Shown: piece after piece, positions 32,995 through 34,733 of the stretch
Layout of the letters: every line of letters starts with the position of its first letter
How positions within the stretch are numbered: the stretch's first letter is position 1
Made by a program: the position numbers and the translations under genes
IMG/VR virus record: IMGVR_UViG_3300042470_001211
Coordinates: 1-34,733 of that record
Length of the DNA stretch: 34,733 nt
Source: a virus
Strand: one strand, 5' to 3'
Notes under the pieces: generated by a model
Told to the model about the DNA's origin: nothing
The model's database searches: none
Seen by the model: only the letters and a program-made list of their open reading frames with translations

Positions 32995-33002
32995 TATTTA
33001 TC
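32995..33002 (-). promoter_or_regulatory. Late promoter element GATAAATA on the minus strand
   Basis: The minus strand reads GATAAATATATAAATC then ATG. GATAAATA matches the late element exactly, but its 3' end is only nine bases from the gp14-like start codon, so the transcript would begin about three bases before ATG. Either the mRNA is almost leaderless or the true promoter lies elsewhere. Confidence 0.4.
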
Positions 33003-33010
33003 TGAATGTT

Positions 33011-33040
33011 TTGACTAAATTGTTGTAAATAGAGTACATT
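33011..33040 (+). promoter_or_regulatory. Possible sigma70-type promoter
   Basis: TTGACT (33011-33016), 18 bases, TACATT (33035-33040). The -35 box matches five of six bases and the -10 box four of six. It would serve the divergent plus-strand genes from 33052. T4-like early genes use host sigma70. A TGTAAATA late-like variant at 33024-33031 is an alternative. Confidence 0.3.
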
Positions 33041-33051
33041 GGAACCTTGAT

Positions 33052-34212
33052 ATGAGTAAGAAAAATAAACACATGAAAAAAGATGAGCAGAAATCAACGA
33101 TTAAGGATTTAGTCCCTAGGGACACTGACTACAAATACTATGGTTATGAGCCTAATTTTATTATGCAACCTGATCCTGATTTACGTGCACATGCCTTAGC
33201 AAGATCGTTTACATGGTATACACGTTTCTTTGACAAAAAAGATGGTAAAGAAATGTTAGTACAATATTTAGAATGGTTAGGGCATACTGACCATGCCAAA
33301 GCAATGCGCAATGTCAGTGATAGTGAATTTATGGTGACCTTATGTTGGTTAGCTAGAATGAACATGCGTGGTTTAGAATTAACAGACCATGAATCAAATA
33401 TACTATCAAATGAAGTAACAAGATTATTAGAAACATTAGCCAAACCAACCATTATTAAAAAAGAAGAAAGTCATAAACCAAACATACAAGAAATCATGCG
33501 TGAACGTGCGCATGAAGTATGTGGTGAACTTGAAGGTGCGTTTGACGATTATTTTTTAAGCAGGACTAAAAAACAAACTGAACTTAACACAGTCGCTATA
33601 TTAACTGAAAAAAATATATTGCCACAGCATGCATCGATTTTAATTGATACTTGGCAAAAAAGATTGGATGAATTTCAATCTGTTTATAACCAAAAAGATA
33701 AAGACTTAGTTTTAGGATATTCTCATTTGACTAAAACTCAAATTAAAAATTTGATTAAGTTTTGTGAAACCATTATTTCAGATATTAATGGGTATGTTAA
33801 TATCAAAAAGTCACAGCAACCTGTTAGAAAGAAAAAAGTAGTTACACCTGAACAGCTTGTTAAAAACATTAAGTTTCAATTAAAAGAAGAAACGTTGGGA
33901 CTACGTAGTGTCAATCCATCTAAATTAGTTGGCGCAACGGAGATTTGGTTGTATGATACAGCTAAACGTAGACTATCATATTTGGTTGCTGATCAACATG
34001 CACAAACCATGACTGTAAAAGGTACAACTATAGTAGGGTTTGATAGCGTACAAAGTGGTACAAAAACGTTACGTAAACCTGCTGAACAATTAAAAGAGTT
34101 GTTTAGTGGTGGCAAACCTGCAGCTAGAAAGTTTTTTAAGGATATCAAAACCTTACAAACCATACCTAGTGGTAGGATGAGTGAAACAGTTATTATACTA
34201 AAGGTAAATTAA
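33052..34212 (+). CDS. Conserved phage protein of unknown function (386 aa)
   Basis: I do not recognise a named family. The protein is Lys-rich and mainly helical. A basic N-terminus (MSKKNKHMKKDEQKST) is followed by LARSFTWYTRFFDKKDGKEM and VQYLEWLGHTDHAKAMR. Residues ~130-280 are helical with many charged residues, including MRERAHEVCGELEGAFDDY. A basic linker (QQPVRKKKVVTPEQ) precedes a beta-rich C-terminal domain (~300-386; TEIWLYDTAKRRLSYLVAD, TTIVGFD, GRMSETVIILKV). Nucleic acid binding is possible from the charge pattern but is only a guess. It is transcribed divergently from the gp14-like gene and overlaps the MazG-like start by one base, so the two are co-expressed. A further in-frame ATG is at 33073. 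Confidence 0.75.
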   Translation: MSKKNKHMKKDEQKSTIKDLVPRDTDYKYYGYEPNFIMQPDPDLRAHALARSFTWYTRFFDKKDGKEMLVQYLEWLGHTDHAKAMRNVSDSEFMVTLCWLARMNMRGLELTDHESNILSNEVTRLLETLAKPTIIKKEESHKPNIQEIMRERAHEVCGELEGAFDDYFLSRTKKQTELNTVAILTEKNILPQHASILIDTWQKRLDEFQSVYNQKDKDLVLGYSHLTKTQIKNLIKFCETIISDINGYVNIKKSQQPVRKKKVVTPEQLVKNIKFQLKEETLGLRSVNPSKLVGATEIWLYDTAKRRLSYLVADQHAQTMTVKGTTIVGFDSVQSGTKTLRKPAEQLKELFSGGKPAARKFFKDIKTLQTIPSGRMSETVIILKVN

Positions 34213-34649
34213 TGAAACAAATTGATCTAAACAAATACCAAGATTTTGTAAAAGCAGTAACAAGTGAAGCAAGTAATGATCTTACTACATTTATGAATAG
34301 GTTGGATGTTATTGATGGTAATTATGATTTTGCCAATAATCAACATGGACCTAGCGTCAATGTACCACTTATGCTTACAGGATCAATGGGGTTATGTAGT
34401 GAAGCAGGTGAACTAATGGAAATTGTAAAAAAGATGTGTTTTCAAGGTAAACCGCTTAATGAAGAAAATTTATTTCACATGAAACGTGAATTAGGTGATA
34501 TAATATGGTATTGGATTAATATGTGTCGTGCTTTAAACCTTGATCCTAATGATGTAATTGCTGAGAATGTTAATAAATTACAATCTCGTTATCCAAGTGG
34601 ATCGTTTGATCCATGGTATAGTGAAAATCGCAAAGAAGGTGACCTTTGA
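34212..34649 (+). CDS. MazG-like nucleotide pyrophosphohydrolase (145 aa)
   Basis: The all-alpha NTP pyrophosphohydrolase signature is clear: E64-x-x-E67 (SEAGELMEIVKK) and E93-x-x-D96 (KRELGDIIWYW), 25 residues apart, bind Mg2+. The following NMCRALNLDPNDVIAENVNKL matches the rest of the MazG-like fold. The length equals single-domain phage MazG proteins. Such enzymes convert NTPs or dNTPs to monophosphates. In T4-like marine phages MazG was proposed to lower (p)ppGpp, although later biochemical work favours dNTP/NTP substrates. The ~50 N-terminal residues contain no recognised motif. ATG overlaps the upstream stop (TAATG), so translation is coupled to the preceding gene. Confidence 0.85.
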   Translation: MKQIDLNKYQDFVKAVTSEASNDLTTFMNRLDVIDGNYDFANNQHGPSVNVPLMLTGSMGLCSEAGELMEIVKKMCFQGKPLNEENLFHMKRELGDIIWYWINMCRALNLDPNDVIAENVNKLQSRYPSGSFDPWYSENRKEGDL

Positions 34650-34729
34650 ATTTATTTACTAAAGCTGTTGAAGTTATGCAAACTACAACAGAACAATCTA
34701 CGTTCAACATTCTTAAGGGTGAATGTTGA
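34646..34729 (+). CDS. Possible 27-codon small ORF with TTG start
   Basis: TTG at 34646 overlaps the MazG-like stop and opens a 27-codon frame (NLFTKAVEVMQTTTEQSTFN, then ILKGEC) ending in TGA at 34727-34729. An AAGGGTG ribosome binding site near its end probably serves a gene starting at ATG 34723 or 34731, cut by the window edge. This may be a genuine microprotein or only the leader of the next gene. Confidence 0.25.
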   Translation: MNLFTKAVEVMQTTTEQSTFNILKGEC

Positions 34730-34733
34730 CATG

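Noticed and set aside
1-34733. Insertion sequence, integrase or attachment site
   Set aside because: No transposase or integrase frame and no terminal inverted repeats were seen; all direct repeats lie within fibre genes.

Overview
The window looks like part of an AT-rich, T4-like marine myovirus genome, probably a phage of SAR11/Pelagibacter or of marine cyanobacteria. Four lines of evidence support this. A recognisable T4 gp15 homologue follows a gp14-like neck protein on the minus strand. Fibre proteins carry N- and C-terminal signatures that I know from T4-like cyanophages and pelagimyophages. There are GATAAATA elements of the T4-like late promoter type. Small metabolic genes typical of such phages (Nudix, MazG-like, 2-oxoglutarate oxygenases) are also present. 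No host gene, rRNA, tRNA, insertion sequence or CRISPR array was seen. The host assignment is inference.

Bases 1-24354, plus strand: a fibre/adhesin block. Five consecutive large genes (the first cut by the window edge, then 1569, 323, 1155 and 4223 residues) are built largely from Asn/Gly/Thr-rich repeats, mainly a 22-residue (66-bp) unit, plus longer cassettes shared between genes. The 4223-residue protein alone takes 12.7 kb. It combines 22-residue repeats, a YadA-head-like SIAIG beta-roll region and a C-terminal segment with a DAATKDYVD motif. A 118-residue small structural protein follows.

Bases 24388-29003, plus strand: two paralogous glycine-rich adhesin-like proteins, a conserved small marine-virus protein of unknown role, two different 2-oxoglutarate/Fe(II) oxygenases with coupled start and stop codons, and a 173-residue putative virion protein. 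The last gene has its own late-promoter-like element and a structured leader. A strong bidirectional terminator at 29020-29043 separates it from the convergent minus-strand genes.

Bases 29044-32986, minus strand: gp14-like neck protein, then gp15 tail sheath stabiliser (TTG start), then an overlapping Nudix hydrolase. This is the T4 14-15 gene order. Both tail-completion proteins are much longer than their T4 counterparts.

Bases 33052-34733, plus strand: a divergent gene of unknown function coupled to a MazG-like pyrophosphohydrolase, then the start of further sequence cut by the window edge.

How it fits together: the minus-strand proteins complete the neck and tail, and the plus-strand block supplies long fibres and tip adhesins. 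The oxygenases may modify virion or host proteins (hypothesis). The Nudix and MazG-like enzymes probably act on nucleotides. The long near-identical direct repeats make the fibre block a likely recombination hotspot and also an assembly risk. There is no stretch of more than 300 bases without a gene.
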